Shown in pieces: positions 1 through 12,620 of a stretch of 64,000 bases of DNA. Both the position numbers and the translations under genes were made by a program. The notes beneath the pieces were generated by a model. That model was not told the DNA's origin. It searched no databases and saw nothing but the letters and a program-made list of their open reading frames with translations. Source of the stretch: Polytrichum commune (Eukaryota > Streptophyta > Polytrichopsida > Polytrichales > Polytrichaceae); NCBI GenBank assembly GCA_950295325.1, contig OX485805.1:21811501-21875500 (forward strand), given 5' to 3'. Each line of letters starts with the position of its first letter. The stretch's first letter is position 1.

Positions 1-320
1 TATTTAGTCTTTGATTATATTTAGTGTTGTTACCACCCTACCCTGCTCAACACTAATTTTCAATTCTTTGATAATTAGTGTTAGACATAAGTGCGCCGCC
101 ATCTTCCCTATTGCCACCTCCTTTCTCCTTGTATCATTGTTATTTTTTTTTCCATATCCTTATTAACACTAAATTTGTGCCTGTAACTTCCACATATTAC
201 CATGGTTGATATTTAGTGTTTGAGTTTACATTTGATGTTACTTACTTTCATAGGGTTAGTGATATTTAGTGTATGCGTTCGTATTTAGTGTATCAAACAC
301 TAAATATCATATTTACTGTA
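1..320. repeat. AT-rich region with scattered ATTTAGTGTT motifs
   Basis: The motif ATTTAGTGTT and close variants recur several times on both strands between about 1 and 310, for example near 25, 75, 210, 260 and 285. The spacing is irregular, so this looks like a degenerate minisatellite or the edge of a decayed repeat. No coding signal is seen here. Confidence 0.4.
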
Positions 321-490
321 GTTGAAGTTCAAGACTTCAGAAAAATTACCAATCATTTAAAAGGAATATATAGAATATACCTCAATTTAATAAAGAAAGA
401 TCGCAATATGTAACCCATTGGACTTGGAAACACTAAGAATTTGACAAATCATGCCCAAAAATCTGCCCGGACAGTGAATCTTCCTTCTAA
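320..490. repeat. Dispersed repeat, copy 1 (left of the LINE remnant)
   Basis: This stretch, starting at GTTGAAGTTCAAGACTTCAG, is clearly related over about 170 bp to 2928-3115 in the same orientation. A shorter piece recurs at 54120-54175 and forms the last unit of a tandem array there. The two long copies flank the LINE remnant. They could be flanking repeats of one element or independent insertions; the class is not recognised. Confidence 0.55.
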
Positions 491-779
491 GTGAGACTAA
501 GTTATGTATTGTAAGTTCATAACAGAGTTGATGTTCTCCGTATTTGTGAAGCAAATAACATTTTAGTAATCTCTAACAGGATGATATCCATTTTATGAAT
601 GATGTTTGACATATTAACTTCATGTACAAGTATTAGGTGTGAATACTTTGTACAATGAAATGAAATTGATTTTAAAGTCCGAGAAGCTGGAAAGTTCGAT
701 GGGACTAAAAGTACATCATGATGGTTTCAAACCAGTTAATTATCTAGAGTGGCGGAGTGCAGTAGCCTCCGTGAGATAG

Positions 780-2160
780 AGGCTGATGATAACTTGGTGG
801 CCTAATTGAAAGAAAGACTTGAGGCTCCAGGGAACTACGTTTTCAAATAGTGATGGAAACTTGTCTCTGATGGGGTCGTATAGGGGACATCCCAACATGA
901 AATGTGCCTCATTTTCAATTCCATTATAGGAGCAAAAGTGGCATAGTCTAGTATCTCTAGAGATAGGGATAGTCGTCCATCATCTAGTTTCAATGGCAAG
1001 ACTATGGTTCGAGGTGTAGTAGGCAACAATGACCTTGTGTTGTGGTGGAGTCAATGGTTTCTCCGAGTATAATGCACATTCATATTTAAGAAAATCCTTG
1101 AGGTGGAGGTAATCTAGTTTCTTCCCAGAGAGATGGAAAAAATTCTAGTGTTTAGCAAGGAAAGCATCCTTGATATCAACATATGTTGTTTTTGATGTGG
1201 TTGGGGTTGTTATGGGTTTCCCAAGGAGATAAACCCCATGATGTCCTCCGCATGGTTGTCGATTTGTACCAAGTGTTAAATCCTTGTTCGGCTAAGTGTT
1301 GGAATGGTGAGGTTGCTTTACTGACTAGCCAAGAGGGGGATAGGTGGGCAAGCCATTGTTGAAAGCCCATAGCAAGCTTGAGAGCGTATAATTCTATGGG
1401 AAGTTCTTTGAATTCGGCCGGTAAGATATGATAGGTAGTTGAAGAGCACACTTTGACGTGAGACATCATATGCATCTTCATGCCCTTCTCAAAGACTTTC
1501 CAATGAGAGTTTTTCAAGTCACCTCCCCAGATTTTGGTGCCTTACAATGAAAGTAGGAAGTGCTAAAGCCTTGAATAGGTGAGATTTGAGTTCACAACAT
1601 GTGACGCCGACTACCGGTTCTTTCCTTAAAGTTCCCATCAAGGCTTTCATACTTGTGATTCCTCGCCTTTTACAGATGGATCAAAGTAACCATGTGACTA
1701 AAAATCAATCCCAATTGAATTCATGGGTGATCTTAATTTGGTCCTTATCTAGGTAAAATGCCTCTTGGTTTAATTATCTTTTGTTACAGCCAAATACCAT
1801 GATTCTAGTCTTAGCTAGATTGACTTCAAGGCTAGAAGATGTGCAAAACTCAACTAGCTTGTTCAAAAGTCTTTGTAGGCTTGTGCTTGATCTAGAGAAT
1901 AGAACAACATCGTCAACATATAGAAGAATGCCAACCACTCTGTTACATAAGCATTGAGAACCCCATCGATCTCATCCAAACATGTTTCAAGTTCATCAAT
2001 GTACAAGCCGAATAGTGTGGGGGAGAGGGGACACATCCTTGTTTAACACCAACGTCGGACATTACTTCACCATGTGTGTGTCACCATTCATTCGAACTTT
2101 TGCATAGAGTGCGGCAGTGCCCGGGAAGCTTTTGGGCATAGTCGGTCAAGATCCTAGTGA
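780..2160 (-). pseudogene. Decayed non-LTR retrotransposon (LINE) reverse transcriptase
   Basis: The minus strand retains diagnostic reverse transcriptase pieces in 5'-3' order. Around 2050-1950 there is GVKQGC followed by PTLFGLYIDELE. Around 1945-1880 there is GILLYVDDVVLFSRSSTSLQ, with the catalytic YVDD box. Around 1850-1800 there is VNLAKTRIMVFG. Near the 3' end, about 960-800, there is a zf-RVT type CxxC...H...C block (RLCHFCSYNG, then HFMLGCPLYDPIRDKFP). The order and motifs are those of plant L1-like elements. Many frameshifts and stops separate the blocks, so it cannot make a protein. The endonuclease domain was not identified. Confidence 0.8.
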
Positions 2161-2927
2161 CTCTAAATGCAACCGGTTACATGTTGACATCTTCCGGTTT
2201 TGCTTCGTTCATTTGCGATATATTCTATAGAATCCTCTAAAATGATCGATAATCCTCTTGAAGTCTCGAACTTCAACTGGTTATTTCTCAAACTCAACCA
2301 ATTCATCTGCAACTAACCATCAGTTCTCCCCAGACAATGGACTCTTTCAACGTGTTGTAGATGACGCGGTACCCCTAATCTTTGGAGGCGATCTCAAAGC
2401 TCATCACGCATGACTCTATCCAAAAGTTTTTTTGAAAATCGACAAAGCAAGAATAGAGACAATACGTAGTACGTTTGAGAACATGATTCATCCACGTTTC
2501 CAAAACACACCACGGTCTCGTTAGGCAGCTTATTTCATCCAATTAAATGTGTCCACATATAATAGAGCACATTATCACTAAAGCGTTACCCTAGCTCGAG
2601 ATAAACTTAACGATGCAAGTTCCATGAAGTTCCCTTATGAGCGATTTGAGGAGCCTTTTTGTGTAGTTGGTGCCTTGCCTACATTGTAGGCCCCCTAATG
2701 AACTGGCAGGACCGTCCTTTCATGTACTTGAGAGTACAATTCCGGCATATTCTGTATGAATCTGTGTCAGCTTTGGTTGGTGGGGGTTCCATTTTAGCAA
2801 ATAACCAACAGATAATTGGAAACCTGGTCAATGGTAAATATACACCTAATAACTGGCCTTTCCAAAGCATTGGAGTGTATTAGGACCACTGCTTGGGAAG
2901 AACAAGTGGTTAGTTACAGATGATTGA

Positions 2928-3115
2928 ACTGGTTGAAGTTGGAGACTTCAGGAGAATTACCGATTATTTTAGAGGAATCTGTAGAAGAATATACCTTCTC
3001 AAATGAATGAAAGCAGCAAAATCGGAAGAAGATGTCAACATGTAATCGGCTGGATTTAGAATCACTAGGATCTTGACAGACTATGTCCAAAAACTTCCCG
3101 GGTACTGGACTCTTC
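2928..3115. repeat. Dispersed repeat, copy 2 (right of the LINE remnant)
   Basis: Homologous in direct orientation to 320-490. Both share the block GACTTCAG..AATTACC followed about 100 bp later by a segment with ATGTCCAAAAAC or ATGCCCAAAAATC. Divergence is roughly one base in five by eye, so the duplication is old. Confidence 0.55.
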
Positions 3116-6100
3116 TGTGTTCAAGATTGAAGCCCTCATATGAGTTTCGTTTTGAAGGGCTCTTGAGTTTCAGCTCTTCAATTGAAGGGTTGGTTCAAAT
3201 CGAAGAAGTCGATCCAAGAATATAGAAATGAAATACAAAACTCATATTGAACTTGTGCGTGAATTATTATATGGTACATGTTTCTAGTACAATGTGAAGA
3301 AATAACAATCAACCATCTAACTCCACTTCTGGTAGTGACAATGTCCTACGCTTGTTGGTTCTTGTGGTGGGCAGATTATATTGAGGATTTCAAATGACGT
3401 CTTCATTTTCAATTTGGGGTTGCGTTTTGGAGGGTTGTTTTGAGAGAGGTATATTTTGAAGAGCCAAATCACTTTTGAAGGGCATTGAAGACTATAATCT
3501 TGAACACTGATTGTAACCCCTATTTTTGATAAGTCTACATATGAGTATTCTTACTATAGAACTTCACTCCACGGACATGGCCCCCCCTAATGTCATACCC
3601 GTTCACATGTCCTAAGGTATGTGGGTGTTGTTCGGTACATTTTTCATGATCTTTGGACAATGTCTATTGATCAAGTTTACACAACAAAACTTGTGTTGCA
3701 TTAGTTGAACTCTATGGTGAAGCAACAATGCAAATCAGGTTGAGAATCAACCTTTAGGTTTAATTTTAGTCGTGGTTATTGGAAATGCATGTCTATTGGT
3801 TGCTTTCAACTTAACTGAATACATCTAAGTCCTCCCAATTGTGTTCAATGTTGAATGTGGATCAGTTGATAAAGTTTGAAGACATAGTCCGGTCTCTTTT
3901 AAACATGTGCCTTTATGGTGTAACTTTGTTCTTTTGATCCTCACCAAATCCCCCACACCAATCAAATATGGGTGTTTGGTTGAGAAAAAGTCACCGAATA
4001 ACACCCGCATACCTTAGATTTGTTCACTATTCTTGAAACCTGCTATCACTAAATGTTGCTAGAAATTTTCACTAAGAGTATCATCATGGATTTAGGTAAG
4101 ACAAGCAACGTTTTTTCGCACCTCAAGGAACATAAAACAACTTACTCTAGATAAAGAATGAGATATCACTACATTTTTTTTTTGGTATAGCAATGCATGT
4201 AAGTCCAATTGACAACCCATATTGGCAATTATGGTCTCTTCTTGGTAACGAATTTTCATATTAGAACTTGAGATCCGGGTTGATGTGTTACATGTGAAGT
4301 TCATATTCACACACGAGTCACACCCACATCACATTCAATAAAACAAGGTGTTTGCAAGCGGAAAAAAAAGAAGTGTTGCTTAAAACTTATGCAGAAAAGT
4401 TGAGAACCCGTTGAGAACCTTAATTATGAATGTATTGAAAGGTTTGGGTTCAAATGTATGCTTGGGTCACTGTCCTTGAAAGCAGATGCACACTTAAATA
4501 TATGTATTGATTGATGATCAATGTCACCAAATCAAATCAAGTTCACCACAGATTCTTTACTTTCAAATAAATGCTATGATCAGTCTGAGTCTCACACGAA
4601 CACTCCTAAGTTAACAAACAATAAGTGGTACCTATAGTATGTCTTCTAACATTGTTGAACCCCTACTAACTAGAAATTAACATGTGCTTTGTACATTTTG
4701 TGTGATTAGCTAGGATTGAAGTAAGTATGCACAAAAGACTTATCCAAAATTAATTATGCATTTTATTTTGTTTTATTGTTTTTTTGGGTGCATAATTGAG
4801 ATAGGCACATTGTGCAACAAATTATTTGAAGGAAGAAACTAGAAAAACATGATGAAGATTTCAATCATACATGCTTTGAGAAACAACATGATCAATTATT
4901 CCCTCCAATGTATATTTTTTCAAGATTTAACATAGGGCGCATTCAACTTATATGTGCTATAACAAGAGATGCAATGCACATCTAGGAATATGGTTGAGGC
5001 ATCTATAATTGACATTTGTTTAGGAGGATTAATAATGGGGAATTATTATTTTTGCAAAAAGAAACAAGTTACAAGGAGAATACTTCTTTTTTTTTCTTTT
5101 TTTTTCACGAATATGGAAAATTGCTATAAATCTTGAAGCGGTAAAGTTAGGGTAACACATAGTCGATATGCAGGTTAACTTGTAACCGCTCATCTTAATT
5201 CTAATGCTTGGCTACGACAATTGTCAAAACTCTTATGAGGGTAATCAGTCACAAGCTGCCACGACCACATAAACCTTAACTCCGTTCCCCTGAAAAATGT
5301 AGATCTCATCCATGTCAGCATTACATGACCCTACAATGGACCCTTACAGTGGCCTTGTCGACAACGGAACGGATGCCTCGACCTTAGTTGTTGTCATTTC
5401 TATCATAGCCTCCTCCGATAGAAGTGCACATATGATGAAATCCCATTTGGTCCAGATTTCACGAATAAAGTGTAGATGATTTACTGAAAACATAGTTGTG
5501 ATTGTAATTCCAAATTAGTGTGATCCTATCCAAAACAGTCCACTAGATGAAGTAGGCAGGCCCCAATGTTCAGTGCAACTAACAGTAGCGCCGAGAAGAC
5601 ACCGACAATAACTGCGGTCTGCATGAGCCACGAAATTCATTTGGACCTCGGTAAGTTGGAGATCGAAACTTCCAGGAAGCTCATCGATCGGTATTTGGTG
5701 CCGGCGAGGAGCACAAATCTGCACTGTTTCTCTCCTCGTTGCTGCGTTCTGCACATCACATCCGTGTTGTCTTGCCGAAACAACACGAAGCCGTCATACA
5801 GACTCGCTGCGACTTCATTATAAAAATGAAGTATAGAATGTAGCGGACGAGGATTCAGGGGAAATTCACCAGAAAATATTCTTTGGGTAGTACGTCGCTG
5901 CAGTAGCGTTCTGTTGAGTAGAGGTCGCAGCCGGTGAAGGCGACTATATCCGGGTTAGCCGCCTGGCACCAGGTTTGATTTGTGGCAGGAATCAAAGATT
6001 CCAGAAGAAACGAAAGCTGAATCTTTTTACATTCGTTGTTGGCACCAGGTATCTTCAATTCTTTCTTGTGGTCATACATCATGATGTTTGTATGTTGGCG

Positions 6101-7218
6101 TGTTTCTTTTGTGAGAGTTGGAAGCACTAGTTGTCTCCTGCAGATGAATAGGATAATCAGGAAACATTTTGGTTTGGGTGATGTTCTTGTTGGAGGTGTG
6201 TCGACATGATTGCGGTAGCCCAAACCAGCTTAAAGTACATCACTTGAGACCTTATGTTGGGGGAGGCCGAAGGCTCTTGGTAAGGCGTTGTAGAAGAGGC
6301 AGGAGGATATTAGACCCATAATAATTGAAAACTTTTGAGGAAAAGGAGGGATTTCCCCTATTTGGTGTCAGATATCTGCGATTAGCTTCATCTCTTTCTG
6401 AGACTCGGATGTGAAGCTTGCTTTTCCTTCTGGACAGGAATCATGTAGGGTTGATAAGATTTGTTGTTTTTGGACCTGTCATTGTATTGGGGACAGTGTG
6501 TATGTTTGACAAATTGCACTTGCCCTTCAACTTCAAATCCAAAGTGTCACGTGACGTTTTCAAAAACAAATATGAATGTCAATTTGACATCTACATTTTC
6601 TTTTAAAATGTCACCTCAATGTCATATGCCTAGTAGTACTTGTCATTTCAATTTGTAAAGTGTCAATTGACGTGTGGTTTTTTTTCTTCACAAGTCAAAC
6701 CACATGTCAAAATATAAATTATGCGGGTCAATTGACGTGCATTTTATTTTTGTGAGTTTTTGTGTGTCAAATATCAAAAACTTGCAAAGACTTTGTGAAA
6801 AATACACACTAATTGGGGATCATCGCAAACTAAATAGTGTATTTCCTTCTGGCCAGTCACAAAATTTATTCCCTTCATTATGCTCTTGTCGATAATCGGT
6901 AGTCATAGGATGTGTGTACGGAACCTTAACCCTTGCATCTAAGAATGCTGTTTTGGTTTTCCCCAATCAGGAACATGTATTATGGCATGGGTGAGTCTGC
7001 ATGGTGAGATTGTGTTGTGGTTTTTTCAGCTTGCATTGTTTTATAATTTCGTAGAATAAAACTATGTGGGAATTTCTGAATCATGGATTTCATCAACAGT
7101 TGCTGCTGACAATTGTAGGGCACATCACAGCGAGTCTCAACAGGTTGTGCGGGATCCTTGTCGAATTTCTTGTGTTGAGCAGCTTGAATAGTCGATTCAG
7201 CTGCTCGAGGTTGTTGCC
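3116..7218. other. Intergenic region upstream of Ca2+-ATPase copy 1
   Basis: No gene can be supported here. The 5520-6220 part is more GC-rich and has short overlapping open frames on both strands (85 aa on +, 122 aa and 79 aa on -), none with a recognisable domain. It could be a decayed gene or the promoter/5' leader zone of the ATPase. The rest is AT-rich with no clear repeat. Confidence 0.4.
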
Positions 7219-10200
7219 ATGGAGACCTCCGTGGATGCACAGGGGGGAAGCCAGGAGACAAATGAATGGTGGTCGAGGGCCAGCACGGAATGTACCAAGG
7301 GTCGCGGCGGTGTTGAAGGTGATCAAGAAACACGGGATTTCTTCCGGACATCTAGCACAAGTATAGAGAGTCCATTCAAGCAGTACGATTGGAAAAATAT
7401 TAGTGAGGATTGTTCAAGGCGGTGGCGTAAAGCAACATTCACCTTAAATGCAGCCAGGCGATTTCGATACACGAAGGACCTGAGCAACAAGAAAGGAAAG
7501 GCACTCACTCGCTTTAGGATCTCGGCACATACGGTGTGTGCTTGTCGGCGGTTCCGAAACCTAAAAGTGACACCAAAAGATGCAGTGACCGCCTTCGAGT
7601 CAAGCACCTTAGTTCAGTTGCTTCAGGATCGGAGGTTAGAAGACTTGCAGAAGTTGGGCGGGGTGGAGGGATTAGCCAATTCACTTCAAACAGATCTGGA
7701 GAATGGTCTCGATGACAACGAGGAGCAGATGCACAAAAGACGAGATTCTTATGGTGCCAACACCTATCCGAAGAAGACCACCAAAGGATTCTGGTCCTTC
7801 GTGTGGGATGCTTGTAAGGACACCACGCTTAACATTCTTATGGTTTGCGCGGTGATTTCTCTGGCAACTGGGATGTGGACTGAAGGAGTGCAGGAGGGAT
7901 GGTATGAAGGGACCAGCATTGGTGTTGCAGTGGTTTTGGTGATAGCTGTGACAGCAGTTAGCGATTACAAGCAAGGTTTGAATTTCCGAAACCTGAATAA
8001 AGAGAAGGAGAATATTCAATTATCTGTATTGAGAGCGGGACAGAGGCAAACGGTGTCCATCTTCGATCTTGTGGTGGGCGACATTGTTCCGTTGTCAATT
8101 GGTGGTCAAGTGCCGGCCGATGGAATACTGGTGGAGGGATATTCACTATCCATCGACGAGTCTACCATGACTGGTGAGAGTTTACCAGTGAAGAAGGACA
8201 AATCAAGACCATTTCTACTATCTGGATGTAAAGTGCAAGACGGTCAAGGAACAATGCTGGTCACTGGAGTGGGTCTAAATACAGAGTGGGGGCAAGTCAT
8301 GGCTTCGATCAGCGAGGATAATGGAGATGAGACTCCTCTTCAAATGAGATTGAGTGGTGCCGCCACATTGATTGGGAAAGTCGGACTATATGTTGCTATC
8401 ACCGTCTTCGTCATTTTGATAATCAGGTATTTTGCCATCACATTCCAGAATGCGAGTGCAAGTGACAGGAAAGCCAGCGCAATCATCAAAGAGATAGTTC
8501 ACGTGTTCTCCATCGCAGTGACAATTGTGGTGGTCGCTGTGCCAGAAGGTTTACCCCTGGCAGTGACGCTCACATTGGCTTACTCGATGCGTAAAATGAT
8601 GGCTGACAAATCGCTTGTTCGCAAACTCGCGGCGTGTGAGACCATGGGATCCGCAACCACGATATGCAGTGACAAGACCGGGACGCTGACGACGAACAAA
8701 ATGACGGTAATTAAAGCTTGGTTGGGAGGGGAGATGAGAGATGAGGATAATGCGCTACTCCGGAATTCTTTGCCGCCGACTTTGCTGCAAAGGCTTGCAC
8801 AATCTATATGCCTTAACAGTAATGGCACTGTGTCGCCACCCAAGGCTGATGCAGAGCCAGTCGTGACCGGTAGCCCCACAGAAGCAGCTGTCCTCTCTTG
8901 GGGAATCAAGCTTGGGATGAACTTCAAGCAGCTCAGACACGAAAATGAGATTCTCCATGTGGAGACCTTCAATTCCGAGAAGAAGCGAGCTGGAGTAGTG
9001 TACAAAACTGTTGAAGGTGATGTCGAATTGCACTGGAAGGGAGCGGCGGAGATCATTTTGGAGCTTTGCACATGGTGGATAGACTCAACCGGAGAACGGC
9101 GACCCATGACAGAAGGGAAGCGCGAGGAGTTGAAGACCGTGATCGAAGGAATGGCAGCTCAGACCTTGCGTTGCATTGCATTTGCATATCGATCCATTGA
9201 CGGAGCTGCTGTTCCCTCCGGCGAAGAGGCTCGTTCCGAATGGAAAGTGCCCGACTCAGAACTGACGTTGATGGCCGTAGCGGGAATCAAGGATCCCTGC
9301 AGGCCGGGTGTTCGTGAAGCCGTGGAGAAGTGCCAGAGAGCAGGCGTGAAAGTTCGCATGGTTACTGGAGATAACATCTTCACCGCCAAAGCCATAGCTG
9401 CCGAGTGCGGAATCCTTACAGAAGGGGGGCTGGTGGTGGAGGGAAGAGATTTCCGCACCTGGGATGATGCCAGACTCGACAAGGACTTGGACAATCTGGA
9501 GGTGATGGCGAGGTCGTCACCGCTGGACAAACTCAAACTCGTGAAAGCCTTGAAGGAGAGGAGAGGCGATGTGGTGGCCGTGACCGGAGATGGAACAAAC
9601 GACGCACCTGCGCTCAAGGAAGCCGACATTGGGTTGTCCATGGGCATCGCTGGAACAGAGGTTGCCAAGGAGAGCTCCGACATCATCATATTGGACGATA
9701 ATTTCACTTCCGTGGTGAAGGTGGTGCGCTGGGGTCGATCTGTGTACGCCAACATTCAGAAATTCATCCAGTTCCAGTTGACAGTGAACGTGGTTGCTCT
9801 GACGATCAACTTTGTGGCAGCCGTGAGCTCCGGAGAAGTGCCCTTGACAGCTGTGCAATTGTTGTGGGTAAACCTGATCATGGACACAATGGGTGCCCTG
9901 GCCCTTGCGACAGAAGCTCCGACCGACGACCTTCTGGAGAGGGCGCCCGTCGGGCGCACGGAACCACTCATCACCAACATTATGTGGAGGAACATTTTTG
10001 GGCAAGCCGTGTACCAGATCGTGGTTCTCCTCACACTGACATATGCGGGAATCGGTCTGCTGGGTCTCCAAGGGACACGCGCGGACCAAGACCTAATGAG
10101 GAACACAATCATCTTCAATGCATTTGTATTTTGCCAGCTTTTCAACGAAGTGAACGCCCGTCGACCACAAGAATTGAACGTATTCGAAGGCATCCATAAG

Positions 10201-10533
10201 AATTACCTATTCATGGGCATCATCGGCGCGACTGTCTTCTTCCAGGTTATCATTGTTACTTTCCTCAACCAGTTTGCAGACACGACCAAGCTTCCTTTGA
10301 AGTGGTGGGGTTTGTGCATCGCCATCGGCTCCGTGGCCTTACCCCTGGCGGCATTGGTTAAGTGCATCCCGGTCTCGAAGACACCAATTCTGGAGATTTC
10401 GTGCTTCCCGAGTAAGAGCTGTTTCAGATTGAAGAGGAGGCGGAAAAACTACGAAAGTGCAGATGAGTTCAGCAGTCACAGGCAAAGTTGCCGCAACACT
10501 GCAGCAGCCGCAGACAGGACTAGTATAGAGTAG
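7219..10533 (+). CDS. ACA: Autoinhibited Ca2+-ATPase (P-type IIB), copy 1
   Basis: An intact, intronless 1104-aa open frame for a plant-type calcium pump that exports Ca2+ from the cytosol using ATP. The N terminus carries the basic-hydrophobic segment RWRKATFTLNAARRFRYTKD (about residues 72-91), where plant ACAs have a calmodulin-binding autoinhibitory region. Membrane segments M1-M4 come next, then the M4 signature PEGLPLAV (about 442-449), the phosphorylated aspartate in DKTGTLT (D485), the nucleotide-binding KGAAE (about 607), the hinge GDGTNDAPAL (about 790), and M5-M10 near the C terminus. M6 holds WVNLIMD. The ATG at 7219 gives a family-typical length. The target membrane (plasma membrane, vacuole or ER) cannot be told. 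An inverted paralogue lies at 49903-53187. Confidence 0.95.
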   Translation: METSVDAQGGSQETNEWWSRASTECTKGRGGVEGDQETRDFFRTSSTSIESPFKQYDWKNISEDCSRRWRKATFTLNAARRFRYTKDLSNKKGKALTRFRISAHTVCACRRFRNLKVTPKDAVTAFESSTLVQLLQDRRLEDLQKLGGVEGLANSLQTDLENGLDDNEEQMHKRRDSYGANTYPKKTTKGFWSFVWDACKDTTLNILMVCAVISLATGMWTEGVQEGWYEGTSIGVAVVLVIAVTAVSDYKQGLNFRNLNKEKENIQLSVLRAGQRQTVSIFDLVVGDIVPLSIGGQVPADGILVEGYSLSIDESTMTGESLPVKKDKSRPFLLSGCKVQDGQGTMLVTGVGLNTEWGQVMASISEDNGDETPLQMRLSGAATLIGKVGLYVAITVFVILIIRYFAITFQNASASDRKASAIIKEIVHVFSIAVTIVVVAVPEGLPLAVTLTLAYSMRKMMADKSLVRKLAACETMGSATTICSDKTGTLTTNKMTVIKAWLGGEMRDEDNALLRNSLPPTLLQRLAQSICLNSNGTVSPPKADAEPVVTGSPTEAAVLSWGIKLGMNFKQLRHENEILHVETFNSEKKRAGVVYKTVEGDVELHWKGAAEIILELCTWWIDSTGERRPMTEGKREELKTVIEGMAAQTLRCIAFAYRSIDGAAVPSGEEARSEWKVPDSELTLMAVAGIKDPCRPGVREAVEKCQRAGVKVRMVTGDNIFTAKAIAAECGILTEGGLVVEGRDFRTWDDARLDKDLDNLEVMARSSPLDKLKLVKALKERRGDVVAVTGDGTNDAPALKEADIGLSMGIAGTEVAKESSDIIILDDNFTSVVKVVRWGRSVYANIQKFIQFQLTVNVVALTINFVAAVSSGEVPLTAVQLLWVNLIMDTMGALALATEAPTDDLLERAPVGRTEPLITNIMWRNIFGQAVYQIVVLLTLTYAGIGLLGLQGTRADQDLMRNTIIFNAFVFCQLFNEVNARRPQELNVFEGIHKNYLFMGIIGATVFFQVIIVTFLNQFADTTKLPLKWWGLCIAIGSVALPLAALVKCIPVSKTPILEISCFPSKSCFRLKRRRKNYESADEFSSHRQSCRNTAAAADRTSIE

Positions 10534-12394
10534 ATAGATCGAGTCTAGTTCACATTGCAACTTGATACTTGCAATTTCTCATGTCAGTGATACCTCAGCA
10601 TGTATGTACTCATTTATTCAAGTCACAGACTACCTATACGTTTTTGTTTTGTTTATCATTCAACACTTGAAAATCACGGTGGTGTAGTTGAGCTTTTTTT
10701 TACCTTTACATCTTCCACAGCCATTCATCTCTGTCTCTATCCTCTTACATTCACTTCAAGCTGCAAGTATAGCATATAGACAGGAAGACTGTAGAATTAA
10801 GAGACGTCCATGCATGCTACTGTTCCTTCAAGACCTCGCCATCAGCATTCTTATCACGAGGCAATTAAGTCGAATTCAAATCACATATTCCAATAAGAAA
10901 ATGCAATAGGACCTGCTATCTTGCCAATCATCCATTCAAGAAGCTCAATATGTGCTTGAATCATTTTGACGTCTGTCAAAGGACTTTGGGAGAGAATATA
11001 CATAATATTTCCCAATCTGCACCCAGAGATTGTGCAGCACCATTACAACTTGCAGGATTTGCAATATTTGCGGTGTGTCGATTCAGAGATAGGTCCATAT
11101 AGATTTGACATCAGTTTGAGAACATAGCCACGTAATTGTCAACAAATTGAGAAGAAACTCAAAAGACTAAATTTTCTCACAGATATACAGCGTTTAGTGA
11201 ATCGGTGCCCCAAGTAACCTGGGTTGAATGTCGTGAGTGGTCAGCTAATCTATCTGCCAGAAACTACTATCCACACCATTCATTGAAAAGAGGTCGAAGA
11301 CAGCGGACAGCAAAGGCGAGGTATATACAGTTCACACAAAATCACTACACGCTGCTTATCAACAACTTTAATTTGCGGTAGATCACGAGGTGCACATAGA
11401 GAGGAAAGATGAGTGGGTCAATTTGGATAACAATAACGACAATTGACAGAAACTGCAATTCCCATGAATACTCCCATCTCAGCTACTTAACAGAAACATT
11501 CGAGGTAATTTGTCGAGCCCGAGCCCATGCATCTTACACCCAAAAGGATCCGGCATGAGATAAAGTTCAAGATATGAACAATAGAAAGTATCGTTTCAGC
11601 TCAGGGATCGATGCAATTCCAGAGCTGTAGAATCAAGTTATACACATGAAGTGATCGCTGGAGAGCAATTGATGAATAGAATTTATGTGGGAACATGCGC
11701 TGGGCAGACATTGTCAGCTACCATGGCGGAGCTCTTTGTGGGGAAGAAAACATGCAAAGTTGTCACAGACATGAACACAGACATTGAAACTTGTTAATTT
11801 TTACTGAAGAGTTTCACAAAATGAAGCACATAGTTTAAGGATTTTATTTCGAACAGATGCAGTGTCTGCAGTCTGCTGCACTGGTATTCATGAACATGCT
11901 AAAGAAGCAAGCAGTAGTAAATCCTCGACCTTTGTCTTGATCTCGAGAAATGGAAATTTGTCACACACATGAGCACAGAGGGTTGGAACTTGTTGACATT
12001 TATTGGAAGCTTTCATGAAAATGATGCACATTGGTTAACGAATTTGACTCACACATATATAGGAAAAGATCCGCGACATTGCTGCTCACCCCGTCTGCTG
12101 TACACTGGTATTCACATACATGCTACTGAAGCAATCAATAATGAAGCCCTACTTTCTGAAAGTCAAGGCAATCAAGGGTTAAGATCCAAGTAAGACAGGT
12201 CTTTTGGGAAAAAGTGACTCAGTGATATATTTTACATGTAATGGCGTACTTGCAATATGATCTTCAAGTTTTTTCTGTAATTGAAAATTACGAATTGAAC
12301 CTCTTTATGTATGTTTGGGGTCACAAATACAATTGACGGAATCAGTACCAAGGGAACTAGGTTTCCAAACTAATTTTTCTACCTCTATAAACCT
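10534..12394. other. Intergenic region downstream of Ca2+-ATPase copy 1
   Basis: The first few hundred bases should hold the ATPase 3' UTR. A diverged direct duplication of about 200 bp is present: 11758-11930 resembles 11958-12165. Shared landmarks are a TGTCACA(C/G)ACATGA(A/G)CACAGA start and a CTGGTATTCA end followed by CATGCTA. No gene is supported. Confidence 0.5.
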
Positions 12395-12397
12395 CCG

Positions 12398-12459
12398 GGG
12401 TCCCCTTTGTGTCCATGATGTTTCGGGCACTCCTGATGGAGAGGTGTGCGACATTTGAT
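12398..12459 (+). repeat. 3' fragment of the LTR family found at 12915 and 15378
   Basis: About 60 bp ending in GAGAGGTGTGCGACA match the 3' ends of the two solo LTRs. Only the end is present, so this is a truncated third copy. Confidence 0.6.
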
Positions 12460-12591
12460 GTGGGAAACTTAGGGTTGTTGATGAAGATCCTTGGTGATTA
12501 AATATTTATTGATTAGATCTTTGTTGATTCAATGTTGATGTGGGACGCTTAGGGTTGTTGTTGTTTTTCCTTGGTCATGGCTGGTGGCTCG

Positions 12592-12620
12592 TTGTTGTTG
12601 TTGTTGTTGTTGTTGTTGAT
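12592..12620. repeat. GTT trinucleotide microsatellite
   Basis: About nine tandem TTG/GTT units. It produces poly-Leu or poly-Asn short open frames on the two strands that should not be read as genes. Confidence 0.85.

Noticed and set aside
5515-6223. Possible gene with 79-122 aa frames in a GC-richer patch
   Set aside because: Frames overlap on both strands, no domain is recognised, and no splice-consistent extension could be built.
9159-10193. Antisense open frames of 145-198 aa inside Ca2+-ATPase copy 1 (and 50254-51871 in copy 2)
   Set aside because: They are antisense shadows of the conserved pump core. The same shadows appear in both paralogues because the coding strand is conserved.
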